Assembly: GCA_002309955.1 (NCBI GenBank)
Contig: DBXQ01000034.1
Coordinates: forward strand, 29,042-35,230
Origin: Bacteroidales bacterium UBA1208
GTDB lineage: Bacteria; Bacteroidota; Bacteroidia; Bacteroidales; P3
Length of the DNA: 6,189 nucleotides
Reading direction: 5' to 3'
The notes under the pieces were generated by a model. The model was not told the DNA's origin, searched no databases, and worked only from the letters and a program-made list of their open reading frames with translations. The position numbers and the translations under genes are program-made. This document shows, one piece after another, positions 6,082-6,189 of this stretch (the first letter of the stretch is position 1; the number at the start of each line of letters is the position of its first letter).

Positions 6082-6089
6082 TACTTTTG
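6082..6089 (+). promoter_or_regulatory. Candidate outward -7 box, divergent from mntP
   Basis: TACTTTTG on the + strand matches TANNTTTG exactly and faces the right edge of the window. It lies 22 bases from the mntP box, back to back with it, so the -33 zone of each overlaps the other. No TTG lies at the expected distance upstream. It may drive a gene that starts beyond or at the window edge. Confidence 0.4.
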
Positions 6090-6189
6090 TTGCACGACCC
6101 CGCAACGGAGGATGCACAGATGCCCATCGAAATATGTTCATAGGTGGTCAGGGGGCTGTACGCTCGCTCTTCCTTCGCTCGTTCTCCCA
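6090..6189. other. Unassigned right-edge sequence
   Basis: This 100-base stretch holds a small inverted repeat, GTTGC (6089-6093) with GCAAC (6102-6106). An ATG at 6112 opens a frame that is still open at the edge (26 codons, no recognisable motif). GGAGG directly abuts that ATG with no spacer, so it does not act as a normal ribosome-binding site. The last 35 bases are C/T-rich with an imperfect repetition of CTCGCTCTTC and TTCGCTCGTTCTC. It could be the start of a divergent gene or one arm of an intergenic hairpin cut by the edge. Confidence 0.25.

Noticed and set aside
6010..6189. yybP-ykoY manganese riboswitch upstream of mntP
   Set aside because: The -7 box at 6059-6052 leaves a leader of only about 36 bases, and I see no riboswitch-like stem architecture.

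Overview
The window looks like an ordinary core-chromosome stretch from a member of Bacteroidota, most likely order Bacteroidales. The grounds are three. The primary sigma factor has the compact 286-residue form with the MRQLKIT start typical of the phylum. Exact matches to the Bacteroidales -7 box TANNTTTG lie upstream of ffh and mntP. Start codons have no convincing Shine-Dalgarno sequence at a usable distance, and the tRNA gene carries no encoded CCA.

Layout from left to right. The 3' part of a tRNA-Asn(GUU) gene (1-53) is followed by its intrinsic terminator. A small single-pass membrane protein with a cysteine-rich tail follows on the + strand (147-395). It is convergent with folD and separated from it by a strong 14-bp hairpin. 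On the minus strand, ffh (2734-1412) and folD (1353-472) appear to form one transcription unit with a well-matched promoter at 2763-2792. Diverging from ffh across an AT-rich 158-bp intergenic region is rpoD (2893-3753, +), followed after only 3 bases by rsmG (3757-4389, +). A hairpin terminator at 4411-4437 separates rsmG from a convergent lipoprotein gene (5232-4462, -), which joins a DUF6970-like N-terminal domain to a META/HslJ-like C-terminal domain. The last gene is mntP (6009-5437, -), a six-helix manganese exporter. The right edge holds outward-facing promoter-like sequence and a cytosine/thymine-rich stretch that cannot be assigned.

Taken together the genes are housekeeping: co-translational protein targeting (Ffh), one-carbon folate metabolism (FolD), transcription initiation (RpoD), 16S rRNA methylation at the decoding region (RsmG), asparagine decoding (tRNA) and manganese homeostasis (MntP). 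I see no mobile element, CRISPR array, defence system, secondary-metabolite cluster or other clearly novel system. The points most worth a second look are the 11-base homopolymer inside the ffh promoter spacer, the near-fused rpoD-rsmG arrangement, the small cysteine-cluster membrane protein and the two-domain lipoprotein.
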